In this document: one piece after another, positions 24,576 to 36,089 of the stretch
Layout of the letters: every line of letters starts with the position of its first letter
Numbering within the stretch: position 1 is the stretch's first letter
Assembly (NCBI GenBank): GCA_030562195.1
Contig: CM060200.1
Span: forward strand, 10,850,001-10,914,000
Source of the DNA: Nipponacmea schrenckii
Lineage: Eukaryota; Mollusca; Gastropoda; Lottiidae
DNA: 64,000 bases
Reading direction: 5' to 3'
The notes under the pieces: generated by a model
What the model was told of the DNA's origin: nothing
Database searches by the model: none
The model's input: the letters and a program-made list of their open reading frames with translations, nothing else
Made by a program: the position numbers and the translations under genes

Positions 24576-24844
24576 TATGGAAGCCGATAGCGGCAATTTG
24601 TTAACCGCGACTTCGCGAGTTGGCGAATTGTCGATTTGGCGACTTTGAAATCCGGCGACTTGTCGAATTGGCGACTTTGAAATCCAAGTCGACAAGTCGC
24701 CAAGTCGCCGGATTTCAAGGTCGCCAACTGGACAAGTCGCCATTTCGAATTTCCGGCGACTTGGCGAGTTGGCGACTTTGCAATCCGGCGACTTGGCGAC
24801 TTGGAGACATTGAAAAAAGAGGATGGCCGCTATCGGCTTCCATA
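24576..24844. mobile_element. Foldback element with CGACTTGG-type internal repeats
   Basis: A perfect 19-bp inverted repeat, TATGGAAGCCGATAGCGGC at 24576-24594 and its complement at 24826-24844, encloses about 230 bp of degenerate repeats. The repeats are built from GGCGACTTGG and its complement in both orientations. The interior can itself fold: an AAGTCGCCAAGTCGCC block faces GGCGACTTGGCGAG blocks. No coding capacity. Best read as a non-autonomous element or MITE with an expanded internal satellite. Confidence 0.75.
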
Positions 24845-25240
24845 TTACAGTACTAGACGACGATATTTTAGCAGAGTCTCTCTCGCTCAACGCCGTCACT
24901 GTCCATGCTGTCTCCCAACAAAATGGCGACGATACTGATAGGCTTATCGATGAAAGTGGAAGCCATCAACAGACCCATGGAAATACAACCGAGAACTGTG
25001 GTACTGGAGGCCAGATTGTATCCGAAGCTAATAATGCAGATCTTGAAAACGAACTGGCGGAAACGCAAAAGTCAAACTTTGGAGCTTCGCATGGAAATTC
25101 GACAGGAACGAGAAAGAATAAATGTTTACCGGTCCCAGACACTCACCGGCCTACATTTATCTAGATGTGAGAAATCTCTAAGTGAGATTAAGATTTTGAA
25201 TTGTAAAGTTAAACGACACTTACCTGGAAGGTGAAGTGTG
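24845..25240 (+). other. Unassigned region with a weak coding look
   Basis: Overlapping plus-strand frames (24823-25164 and 24905-25234). The second contains a charged, coiled-coil-like stretch (TLELRMEIRQERERINVYR), of a kind seen at the C-end of transposon-linked Myb-like proteins. The first frame begins inside the foldback repeat. No domain can be named. Confidence 0.25.
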
Positions 25241-26784
25241 ACTGTAATTCTACCATACCACTGACGTGGTTAGAGATCATGTGTGAAAGACGCGCGCTAT
25301 CACTAATTATTCAAGGAAGGAAGGTTACAGGAAACCAATAGTAAACCAAAGAACAGGATGGGTATAGAAAATCAAGGCTTCTAACAGTTTTCCCCAATAA
25401 GCAGGGTGGGTGTGTCTTTAGAAACTGGCCCATGTGGTCGAACAAAACTAATAAGTAATCTTTCACAGTCACCTCTTAAACTAGCAGTTCTTTCAATGTA
25501 ATGTTTATACACTTCTATAATACACGAATTAGCATCAGGAAAGTTTCTAAATTCAATATCCTTTTGATGAAAGCCTAGGCGAGACTGCTTCAGCAGCGAT
25601 GAAAATGAAATCTTAAAACCAGGGTCACTTATTGACATGTCCTTAAGCTCTAAAGTGAAAAAGGACTGCACTCTTTGTCCTGATTAAATAGCAAGTAGTG
25701 CTACAAACTAATATGTTAAGTTTAAGTGAAATGTCAACCATTGGATGCAAAGTCTTCAAATAATCTAAAACAAGAGTTATGTCCCATGTACTCTTACGTC
25801 TGGGTAATGAGGGTCTTAAATTGATCACTCCCTTCAGAAATCTAACAACTAATTGTTGGATTTGTTCCAACAGGTTGATTATTAACACAATTGTTGACAG
25901 CGCACTCCTGGCTGTGTTTATGGCACTATACCGTAGGCCTTTATTAAACAAAAATGTCAAAAATTCAATCACATCATCGATAGAGGCACAAAAGGGATCA
26001 CAGATTCGTCTATTACAGTATAAAACCCATTGTCTGAGATATGTTCTGTATTGGAACTTTGTAGAGAGCGATCTCCGGATACAAGCATTGCTAGCAGTTT
26101 ATTTTTGGTAAATCTGTGACCTCTTTTGTAGGGTGACTCAGTATCTTTGCTGTGCTAGGTAAAAGAAAGGGTGAAGCAATTAGTAGTCTAACAACTTTGC
26201 CAAACCATGATTGGGTTGTCCACCAAGGAACAATAAGTAAGGTTTTAGCTTTCTCCTGCTCTAGTTTATTCAGAACTTGCCCTATCAAACAGAAAGGTGG
26301 AAAAATATTACAAAAATGATCTTTCCAAGAAATAGAAAAAGCCGCGACAGCGATCGCTGTGGGATCAGGTCTAAACAACACATAATTTGGCAGCTGAGCA
26401 TTAATTCTTGTGGCAAAAAGGTCTATACCTGGCACCCCCATAGGTTAGTCAATTGATTGAAAATGCTGGTATTGAGATGCCATTCTGGGTTGTCAATAAT
26501 ATTCCTGCTTTGATGATCTGCATCCACATTGAAAGCTCCAGGAATGTGTGATGCTGTCAATATTATATTTCTGTCAATACACCATATAACTAATGATCGT
26601 ATTATTTTATTGTAGTCTTCGACTTTACCTCCCTGAGAACTGACATAAGCCACAGCAGTAGTATTGTCAATCTGAATTTGAATGCGTATGTTTCTCAGAT
26701 CTTTAGTAAAAGTTTGTATCTGTATAGGTACGTTGAAAAACCACTTCTGGCATATAATCAACTGAAGGGAGGAGCGCATGCAAA

Positions 26785-28820
26785 TTATTGAGCGGAATTT
26801 AGGCGAGATTTGAAGATCTCCACAGATCCTGCAAGGACTTGGTCCTCTCTCAGGTGATTCCAGTCTATGATAGTCCTGTGGAAATAAGAGTTCTCAAGTG
26901 TTTCTGTTTTGGCAGTTTTAGTTTGGAAACAGCGACTATTATTAGTTACACTATTTTCAACAATGTTTGTTGCGATAAAGTCTTTAAATCACTTTGCTGT
27001 AACTTTACGTTTGGGTCTCACAGGTATGAGATAGGGTTGAGGCTGTATGGCCGGTACCAACCCCTCCACCACTTTGAACAAGAAGGTTAGGCGTAACTCC
27101 TTTCTACGCTGTTGTAATGTTTGCAGGTCCAGGTCCCTGAGCATGTCAGTTACACATCCAGGAGTTCTTGATCTGTAATCACGAGTGATAAAGCGGGCAG
27201 CCTTCCTTTGGATCCTCTCTAGTTTGTCAATGTCTGACTGGAGAAATGGGTCCCATATGATGGCGCCATATTCTAGTGTTGATCTTACAAGTGAGATGTA
27301 GGCCGATTTCCGAGTTATGGCTGGGCAGTGATTAAGATTCCGCTTAATGAAGCCTAAGGTGGAGCCGGCTTTTTTACAGATGTTGTCGATATGGGTTCCC
27401 CAACGGAGTTGAGATGGTGATTCCAAGGTAGGGGCTAGTCGGGACTCCTTTGAGGATAGTTTTGTTGAGCTGGTAGTAGAAGGATGACTTCTGCTTGATG
27501 CTGAGGATGTAGCACTTGTTGGCGTTGAATCGCATGCCCCTTTTCTCGGCCAAGGCCTCAAGGTTCCTGAGGTCTTGCTGAAGGATGGCGTGGTCGCGCT
27601 GCGAGCGTATGATCCTGTATAGCAGGCAGTCATCTGCGAATAGGCGTACTTGGGACTTGACGGCATCAGGTAGGTCATTGATGTGGCGAATAGGAGAGGC
27701 CCTAGGACTGTTCCCTGGGGTACTCCAGAGGCTACATGGACTTCTTTAGACGATTCACCTTCCACCACTACCTTCATGTGACGTTGGCAAAGGAATGCTC
27801 TGATCCATCGTTGGAGATTTCCACGTACACCGTACGAATCTAATTTGTGCAGTAGTTTCCCATGCGGCACCGTATCAAAAGCCTTGGAAAAATCCAATAT
27901 GGCGATGTCTGTCTGGGATCCCTTGTCAAAGTTGGAGACAAAGTCGTTGATTTTGATGGCAAGTTGGGTCTCACATGAGAAGCAGGCACGAAAGCCATGG
28001 TTGAGCGATGATAGAATAGCATGGTTGTCAAAGTAGTTAAGCAGGTGATGACAGACTATGTGCTCGAGTATCTTACTGAGGACTGAGGTTAACGATACAG
28101 GGCGGTAATTAGCTGGTTCTTGGCGGTCTCCTTTTTTAAATACAGGAGCAATATTTGCATTCAGCCAGTCTTGTGGTAGTACACCTGAGTCCAGCGACCG
28201 CTGAAATATCCTGGAGACTCTAGGTGCCAATTCAGATGCACATTCCTTTAATACCATGTTAGGGAGTCCATCAGGCCTTGGGGCTTTCGAGGTTTGGATA
28301 TTGAGTAGCAACTTCAGTACACCTGCCTCGCTGATCTAAATGTCCTGGATGTCATCTTGGATGTGAATACGCACAGGTGGTTAACCAGAGTCACCATCAC
28401 GGGTGAATACGGAGCTAAACTGGTCGATGAGGGCTTCAGCTTTAGATTTCCCATCACTTAGTAGTTGACCTTTGCTCCGTAGTAGAGAGACTCCAATGTT
28501 GTCCTGTTTCTTACTTTTGACATACCTCCAGAGAGGCTTTGTGTTGTTGTTGTCTAGGCCCTTTTGGATGACCTCGTTGACGTAAGACCACTCAGCTCGA
28601 CGAAATTCCCTCTTGCATTGCTTTTGGTGTTGACGGAAGTTGGTCCAGATCCCTGTTTTACGAGCTTGGCGATGCAGTCTTGACATACTTTTTAGTCGTC
28701 TGTTCAGCCAAGGCGGGGCGCTCTTGCTTCTGGATGATTTCGATGGGATAAATTTGTCGATGAGGCGCTGTAGTGATGATTTGAAAGTATCCCAGTTTGT
28801 ACTGTTAATTTTGCTGCCAA
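26785..28820 (-). mobile_element. CR1/Jockey-group LINE fragment nested in DIRS-like element A
   Basis: Minus-strand frames 28686-28381 and 28311-26989 give a linker and reverse transcriptase of a non-LTR element: SKAPRPDGLPNMVL, NYRPVSLTSVLSKILE, DFSKAFDTVPH, GVPQGTVLGPLLF. The catalytic F-A-D-D is present but in a shifted frame (about 27625-27642). Two compensating frameshifts (near 27680 and 27410) surround it, so the copy is dead. The C-terminal DWNHL motif and stop lie near 26790-26880. The element is 5'-truncated, with no endonuclease domain. On each side the host RNase H frame resumes. Confidence 0.85.
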
Positions 28821-28912
28821 AATTTCTTGTTCATTTATATGTTTTGATGATTCCAAGTTTGACCAAGAACCACCTGAAAGTTCCTTCCCAGACTGAGTAA
28901 GGTTTACCCCAG

Positions 28913-28926
28913 CCCCCCCCCCCCCC
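28913..28926 (+). repeat. C14 homopolymer run
   Basis: Fourteen consecutive C on the plus strand within the DIRS-like RNase H remnant. It shifts the frame locally and is a likely site of length error in the assembly. Confidence 0.8.
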
Positions 28927-30446
28927 ACCCATCCCTTTTTCGAAGCATCTGACTGAAAAATTGTGGAAGGATTGCTTAATATAAGAGATTTAAAGGATTA
29001 TTCCACATTTTGTATCCACCAAAGCAAATCTGACTTACAAGTGTGAGTCAAAACAATTTTTGAATCACAATTACCTTTAGCTTCTTTCAGCACTTTACTC
29101 TTAAAATTATCACATTGTCTGTAGTATAATCGAGCATAATTTACCCCATCGACTGCTGAAACCATTAATCCTTTGACTTCTGCTAAAGACCCAATAGAAC
29201 AAGAACAATACATTTGCTTGGCTCAAAGACCGATTTCTCAGGGTGTATTGTAAAGCCCGCCTGCAAAGAAATCTTAACCGTATCCATTACATTGTGTCTG
29301 CAATCATTTAATGTACGTGCTACCAAAAGGGAATCATCAATAAATGATGTATTAGAGTGTCCCTTCTTTCGTAGGTGTGAAAAAAGAACCTTTGTAATCT
29401 TTGTAAAGAGCCTATGTGCGGATGCCAGACCCATCGGTAGGGCTGTGAATTGATAAAGTGAAACTTCGTAAGAGAACTTTAAATATTTCCTGAAATCTTT
29501 TTTAATTGGAATGGCATAATAAGCATCACTCCAGTCAATTGATGCGAAATAGCAATCTTGGGATACTAAATCTATTGCTTGTTGCAAACTACTCATTTTG
29601 AAGTGTCTATAAGAAACATATTCGTTTAGATCCTTTCAATCAAGAATAATTCTAAATGTGTTATCTTTTTTAGGACGAGAGAAGATATTTGATATAAATT
29701 CTACCGATTAATGAGTACATGGCTCAATAATGCCCTTATCAAACAGTTTGGTCATTAGTAATGTAAACTTATGTTCATCGTCCACCCTAATGACAAAAGG
29801 AACCGGAACAAGTTCTTGCAAAGGTTCACTATCAAACTCAATACTTGAGCTACTTATAGCAGATAAAATTGACTTATCAGATGTAAGACTCTTCTAGAAC
29901 TCAAAGTTGTATTTCACTTGACCTGCCTTAAACCTGGCTTTCCATACCGGTAATGAGACACAAAGAAGGTTCAAGAAAGCATTCCATTCAGAAGTTGTTA
30001 AAATTTTACTAACTATATCTATTTCTTCTTGTCTGTGGTTGTCTTGCTTCTGGCATATGAATTGGTTTGGCTGTACCCCGTCGCTCGACGAGGGGTCTTT
30101 TTCCATAAAAAAAAGCCTTGCCTTTATCTGAGGAATAGCGTGATTTTCCTTTGGGATAATTGTGATTATAACTATAACTAGTATTTCTCATCTTAGACCC
30201 CATTTGTTGAATGTCCTTGAGTTCTTTCATCTTCTTCGGTAAATCATCACCAAATAGGAGCTGAGATGCTCCATCCTCAGCATTATTGGCTGCACTACAC
30301 AACTGAGAGAAGAAATCTCATAGCGTCCCTCCTTCTTCTGGTTTAAGTCACACACGGAGGTGTGAGTGCATCTAAAGCTATCTTTATTACTGTAGTAAAA
30401 TCAAGTGAACCTGAAAATCCAGTACTGGTACCAGCTTTCTTAGATA

Positions 30447-31150
30447 GGGGGGGGGGGGCGGGAAAGCACGGGCCTAGGAATCAGACCTAATTTTTATTTC
30501 CTCGCACCGATCGGGATTCGAACCCACGGCACCTAGTCGCCTAGCAGACGACAGTCCAACTCGCTAACCACTGAGTCATTCATCACCCTGAAAAAGTGGT
30601 TTCAGAACTCAGTTTTAACGAGAAGTACTGTCACCTACACGATTCAAATGAATGTTCTCTTACACCCGCTCGGAGAGACATCCATATATCCTGGCACTGG
30701 CGAGATTAGATAGGGGGGGGGGACTACTATCTCGTAGTTCCGGGAAAGCACGGGCCTAGGAATCCGACCTAATTTTTATTTCCTCGCACCGATCGGGATT
30801 CGAACCCACGGCACCTAGTCGCCTAGCAGACGACAGACCAACTCGCTAACCACTGAGCCATTCACCACCCTAAAAAAGTGGTTTCAGAACTCAGTTTTAA
30901 CGAGAAGTACTGTCGCCTTCACGATTCAAATGAATGTTCTCTTACACCCGCTAGGAGAGACAGCCATATATCCTGGCACTGGCAAGATTAGATTAGATAA
31001 GGGGGGGGGGACTAATATCTCGTAGTTCCGGGAAAGCACGGGCCTCGGAATCAGACCTAATTTTTATTTCCTCGCACTGATCGGGATTCGAACCTACGAC
31101 ACCTAGTTGCCCAGCAGACGACAATCCAACTCGCTAACCACTGAGCCTTT
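30447..31150 (-). repeat. Tandem array of three tRNA-derived SINE-like units inserted in gag
   Basis: Three head-to-tail units share GGAAAGCACGGGCCT words at 30460, 30742 and 31030 (spacing about 282 and 288). Each carries, on the minus strand, an A box (TGACTCAGTGGTTAGC or TGGCTCAGTGGTTAGC type) and a B box (GGGTTCGAATCCC). A run of 9-12 G marks each unit start on the plus strand (30447, about 30713, about 31002), preceded by TTAGATA or TTAGATAAG. The third unit is shorter and stops after GCTAACCACTGAGCC. They interrupt the gag frame of element A, which resumes on both sides. Not functional tRNA genes: the cloverleaf is incomplete. Confidence 0.8.
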
Positions 31151-31739
31151 AAATTAGCAGGTCTAGGAAACTTGTCACAAATACCTTTAATAGTTTAATC
31201 TTGGTGCCTCTAGAAACAGGGCCGAATAATTTATAAATAATATCAGCAATCTTGGCGTTTATTTGAGGTCCCGTTTTTTTCACGTGTATTCTTGTTGCAA
31301 AAAATTTTCAAATTCTTCCTCATCATAAGATGAAATTTCACCTTTATCTTTGTCTGAATCGGTCTCCCCTTCTCTCAACAAGGCACCTATTTGATTTACC
31401 ACAGTATCAGTGTCTTCCACTCTTGGAATTTTGTACTTGCTTTGAGTTAAGATGGAAATATCGTCATCGCTATCATACGAGTCTGATATGGAGTGGACTT
31501 CGCCGCCATGTTTGTCATAATCAGGTCTCTTCCTCTTCTTGTCGCTTAGAGCAGGGCCCCTTACGACATCAATAATCATCGATTTTAAATAAGTCTTAAA
31601 TTTATTGAGTTCCAATTCAAAGTAACGCTTAAACACAGCTTCATTTCCCTGAGTCTTCTTATCGAGACCTCTCGGGGGCTGCAATTCTAAAACCTTCGAT
31701 TTAGGCCTAGGCGACAGTGAACCAGTCGAAATACGTATG

Positions 31740-33436
31740 GCAGGATCCGAACCCTGCCTATACTACCTATAATTTCGGTGCAGAATTGAATTCAGAGTCG
31801 GCCGGAAGAAAAGGTTGGACAAAATAATGCTTGAGGAATGGGGTTACGCCAATACCAAAATACTACAGGAGCTGATTAATCGCAATGTGGGATTCGACAT
31901 TTAGTCCTATCTCAAATATACAACGGATATCTTGTTATTATATGACCAAGAATATCGTGAGCGACAATCGATTGATGGCTCTGCATGGGGCTCTTTTCTG
32001 TAAGATCTCCGAGACTTTCAGCTCATTTTAAAGAGGGATAACTCCACCGTCAGGGCAAAGAATTCTCCACAAATACTACAACTAACTTCCAAGGCTATCA
32101 CCGCAAGTCACATAATTCATATCAGGGACGTCGTAAAGGTCCTTTTTTGCCGGACGGAAAGGAAACATGTCGAAATTTTAATATAAACAATTGTAATCGT
32201 TTGGTTAATTGGTTTCGACTTATAGCTCATTACTCTACGGGAACTTGGGTTTAATATGAGCTGGCCAAAAGGAGTTGACCCATGTCAGCAACTAAATTGT
32301 TCGGGAATAACAATTGACACTGTTTCATTCTCTTTATCGAGCACAGAAAAAGGCCGAGTTCCTGGTAATTCTTGAAGATTTTTCCCGTTGCAAACGTGCA
32401 AGTGTCAAGCAAATTCAGTCTTTATGTGGCAAGTTAAACTGGTCTTGCCCAATGGTCAAAGGCGGGCGGATTTTCCTTCGAAGATTCATAGATATTATCT
32501 CCCCGTTACCAAATCGCAATGCCAAGGTTGTGTTATCGGCGAAATTTTTTCTCGACTTGAATTGGTGGATATTATTCATGTTCACTTTTAATGGAACTGT
32601 CAGATTTTTGGACGATAAGTTCGTTACAACATTATATACAGACGCCTGCCAATATGGAGGAGATTGTTATTTTCAAGGTTACTTTTATTACGTCAATTAG
32701 CCGTTAGATTTTCCAGTTTCGCACATGAACATATCAATATTAAGGAGACTTTGTCAGTGGTGTTCGCGGCAATACGTAGCGGTCATCTCTGGAGAAATAA
32801 GACTGTGCTTGTGTATACGGACAACGTGACTACTAAATGTGTTATTAACAAGGGTTCATCCCGCAACAAGATGCGCTACCTGATTCTGCTTCAAGGTTCT
32901 ACGAGCCTGGTCAACTCCAAAAAATCTTTGGTTTTTAAGCAGTTGCGATAATCATTTTCTTACTAGCGAATTGTTGTTTCACATGTCATCAACTTTCTAT
33001 CGTTCCAGGTGGCACCGACAGACATACCTCTAATTTTTTTATACCCAGTTGTGGAACATCGTACTCGCAACGGTTTGGCCAAGTCTACGTCTAAGACATA
33101 TCAGACACATCTCAATTGTTACCTGCCGTTTTGTGTTGCCTGGAACCAGCGCCTGCTATTGAATTTTATATAGCTTATCTAGTTAAGGTTAAGTCTTTTA
33201 AGTATACATGTAGTTTAATCAGATCATATTTGAATATAGTTTCGATTTTCCATAAGACTTAAAAACAGACACCGTATCTCAATGGAGTATTATTCACATG
33301 CTTACTGAGGTCAAGCGTGTTCTTGAGGCTGCTCAGTCATGTGAGGCAGCTATTAAAACTAACATTGAGATCAACCTTCGCTCTTTGATGGATCTCTGTT
33401 GTCACAATAACATCGTGTTTGGGCGGCGTGTATTTT
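31740..33436 (+). mobile_element. DIRS-like retrotransposon B, decayed, head to head with A
   Basis: Plus-strand pieces follow in order. A gag tail has ETCRNFNINNCN (about 32160-32205). Then comes an abrupt jump to the end of the reverse transcriptase (about 32245-32340), so the catalytic core is deleted. The RT/RNase H linker frame 32314-32700 contains SLCGKLNWSCPMVKGGRIFLRR and FFLDLNWW. RNase H frame 32664-32951 contains HEHINIKETL and VYTDNVTTKCVINKG. A degenerate recombinase N-terminal segment runs from about 33060 to 33430. Stops and frameshifts are common, so it is inactive. The tandem-core repeat starts at 33441, right where the match ends. Confidence 0.75.
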
Positions 33437-33440
33437 AGGG

Positions 33441-35509
33441 TTTTTATACGCCCACATAGAAATGTGGACGTATATTGTTGTCGCCCCTGTCCGTCGGTCC
33501 GTCGGTCCGTTGGTCCGTCGGTCCGTCGGTCCGTCGGTCCGTCTGTCAACAATTGTTTGTGGACACTGTAGAGACTACAGTTTTTATTGGAATTTCTTGA
33601 AACTTGGTATACTTGTTTATAATCACTCAAGGAAGAACCCTATCGATTTTGGTATGATTTCGAAAAAAATTCCTGGAATTCTTGGACTTTGAATTTCAAA
33701 TTATTCTGTTTGTAAACAAAAGCTTGTGGACACTGTAGAGACTCCATTTCTTTATGAATCTTTTTGTAACTTGGTATATTTGTTTATTACCATCCAAGGA
33801 AGACCCCTATTGATTTTGATATGATTCTGAAAAAAATTCCTGGAATTCTGGAACTTGGAATTTCGAATGTACTGTTTCTCATCCGTCTGTCAACAATTGT
33901 TTGTGGACACTGTAGAGACTACAGTTTTTATTGGATCTTCTTGAAACTTGGTATACATGTTTATTACCATTCAACGAAGACCCCTATCGATTTTGGTATG
34001 ATTCCGAAAAAAATTCCTGGAATTCTTGAACTTTGAATTTCAAATTGTTCTGTTTGATAACAAAAGCTTGTGGACACTGTAGAGACTCCATTTTTTTTAT
34101 GAATCTTTTTGTAACTTGGTATATTTGTTTATAACCATCCAAGGAAGAACCCTATTGATTTTGATATGATTCTGAAAAAAATTCCTGGAATTCTGGGACT
34201 TGGAATTTCGAATTGTACTGTTTGTCATCCGTCTGTCAATAATTGTTTGTGGACACTGTGGAGACTACAGGTTTCATTGGATTTTCTTGAAACTTGGTAT
34301 ACATGTTTATTATCATTCAATGAAGACCCCTATTGATTTTGGTATGATTCCGAAAAAAATTCCTGGAATTCTTGGATTTGATTTTGACGAAACTTGCTGA
34401 AATTGTTTAATATCACCCAAGAATGAACCCTTTTGAAAATAGCAAATATCGAAATATATTTAATAGGAATTATTGCCCTTGTTCTATAAAATGTGTTGGA
34501 TTTTTGCCTTGTAAACACTCTACAAGTCACAATTCTTGAGCGATTTTGACATAACTTGGCATGAGTATTTGTAATCACCTAAGGATGAACCCTATTGAAA
34601 TTCAATTAAATCGAAAAATATTTAGTATCAGTTATTGCCCTTGTGTTTGTAAACACTCTAGAAAGAACAATTCTTAATGGATTTTGATAAAACTTGGCTT
34701 GAGTATTTGTTTTTACCCAAGGATGAACCTTTTTGAAAATCAAATAAATCGGAATATATTTAGTGTCAGTTATTGCCCTTGTGTTTGAAAACGGGTTTAA
34801 CTTTTTGGCTAATAAACAGTCTAGAAGGTACAATTCATGACCAATGTTGACAAAACTCACTGAAATTGTTGGATATCGCAAGGAATGAGCCTAATTGAAA
34901 ATTATCTAATATGAATTAGTGCCCTTGTTCTTTTAAACGTGTTCGATTTTTGTCTCGTAAACACTCTACATGGCACAATTCTTGATGGATTTCGATGAAA
35001 CTTGGTGTGAGAGTGTGTTATAACCAAAGGATGAACCCTATTGAAAATCAGCGAAATCAAAAAAAATTTTAGTATGAGTTACTGCCCTTGTTCTTGAAAA
35101 CGCATTCAATTTTAGCTTGTAAACATTCTAGAAAGAACTATTCTTAATGGATTTTGATTAACTTTGGCTTGAGTATTTGTTTTTACCCAAGGATGAACCC
35201 TATTATAAATCAAATAAATAGAAATATTTAGTGTCAGTTATAGCCCTTGTTCTTGAAAACACGTTCAATTTTAGCTTGTAAACACTCTAGAAAGAAAAAT
35301 TTTTAATGGATTTTGATGTAACTTGGCTGTGTTATTTGTTGTCTCCCAAGGATGAACCCTATTGAAAATCGAAAAATATTTAGTACAAGTTATTGACCTT
35401 GTTTTTGAAAACGCGTTAACTCGTAAACACTCTAGAAAGAACAATTTTGAATTGATTTTGAATAAATGCTGCCAGTGGGCGTATATTACCTTGCCTGGCA
35501 AGCTATCTT
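33441..35509 (+). mobile_element. Tandem-core interspersed repeat, long copy (pearl/HINE-like)
   Basis: Same ends as the copy at 5767-6458. TATACGCCCAC (33445-33455) is inverted as GTGGGCGTATA (35475-35485), and the right tip holds the palindrome CTTGCCTGGCAAG. A (GTCGGTCC)n stretch follows the left arm. In the first part, the word TGTGGACACTG recurs at 33558, 33725, 33902, 34069 and 34248. The spacing alternates 167, 177, 167, 179: two core types (AATTGTTTGTGG and AAAAGCTTGTGG) form a dimer of about 345 bp. The rest, to about 35460, is more diverged cores with GGATGAACC and AAACACTCTAGAAAG words. No protein is encoded. Confidence 0.75.
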
Positions 35510-35589
35510 TTTGGTTTTTTACGGCCTAACAATTTTTTTCAGTTCAATTCTGCTCTTGATTTATCTTGTGAGGACAAGGGAATTATGGA

Positions 35590-36089
35590 NNNNNNNNNNN
35601 NNNNNNNNNNNNNNNNNNNNNNNNNNNNNNNNNNNNNNNNNNNNNNNNNNNNNNNNNNNNNNNNNNNNNNNNNNNNNNNNNNNNNNNNNNNNNNNNNNNN
35701 NNNNNNNNNNNNNNNNNNNNNNNNNNNNNNNNNNNNNNNNNNNNNNNNNNNNNNNNNNNNNNNNNNNNNNNNNNNNNNNNNNNNNNNNNNNNNNNNNNNN
35801 NNNNNNNNNNNNNNNNNNNNNNNNNNNNNNNNNNNNNNNNNNNNNNNNNNNNNNNNNNNNNNNNNNNNNNNNNNNNNNNNNNNNNNNNNNNNNNNNNNNN
35901 NNNNNNNNNNNNNNNNNNNNNNNNNNNNNNNNNNNNNNNNNNNNNNNNNNNNNNNNNNNNNNNNNNNNNNNNNNNNNNNNNNNNNNNNNNNNNNNNNNNN
36001 NNNNNNNNNNNNNNNNNNNNNNNNNNNNNNNNNNNNNNNNNNNNNNNNNNNNNNNNNNNNNNNNNNNNNNNNNNNNNNNNNNNNNNNNN
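35590..36089. other. Assembly gap of exactly 500 N
   Basis: Five hundred N, a fixed size commonly used when scaffolding (for instance from Hi-C data), so true distance and even order across it are unproven. Open frames that cross it are meaningless. It cuts off the upstream end of the ALOG-recombinase frame. Confidence 1.

Larger units (their letters stand above)
25381..31700 (-). mobile_element. DIRS-like retrotransposon A, decayed, with nested insertions
   Basis: Read on the minus strand the pieces follow DIRS order. Gag: 31684-31280 and, after the SINE array, 30302-30009. Reverse transcriptase: about 29890-29183, with SDAYYAIPI and the active-site FIDDSLL. A linker ends in DLLWW (29213-28998). 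RNase H is in two halves (about 28928-28820 and 26779-26423, with QIDNTTAVAYVSSQGG). A GVPGIDLFATR segment is at 26441-26091. The tyrosine recombinase N-terminal and central part is at 25972-25381. Stops and frameshifts occur throughout. The recombinase stops before the catalytic H-x-x-R and Tyr region, so the 3' end is truncated. A LINE is inserted at about 26785-28820 and tRNA-derived repeats at about 30440-31150. Confidence 0.85.

Noticed and set aside
24823..25164. 113-codon frame starting inside the foldback element as a gene
   Set aside because: Start lies in a terminal inverted repeat, no recognisable domain; an alternative overlapping frame looks no worse.
30490..31150. Functional tRNA genes on the minus strand
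   Set aside because: A and B boxes are present, but the acceptor and anticodon stems do not form a proper cloverleaf and the units are tandem with G-runs; SINE-derived.
33462..33692. Basic R-S-V-G-P repeat protein in 33462-33692
   Set aside because: Translation of the GTCGGTCC repeat in the left arm of a mobile element.
33441..35509. Classical Helitron with CTRR end
   Set aside because: The palindromic tip is followed by CTATCTT, not CTRR, and no Rep/helicase is seen; only a Helentron-like non-autonomous relation is proposed.
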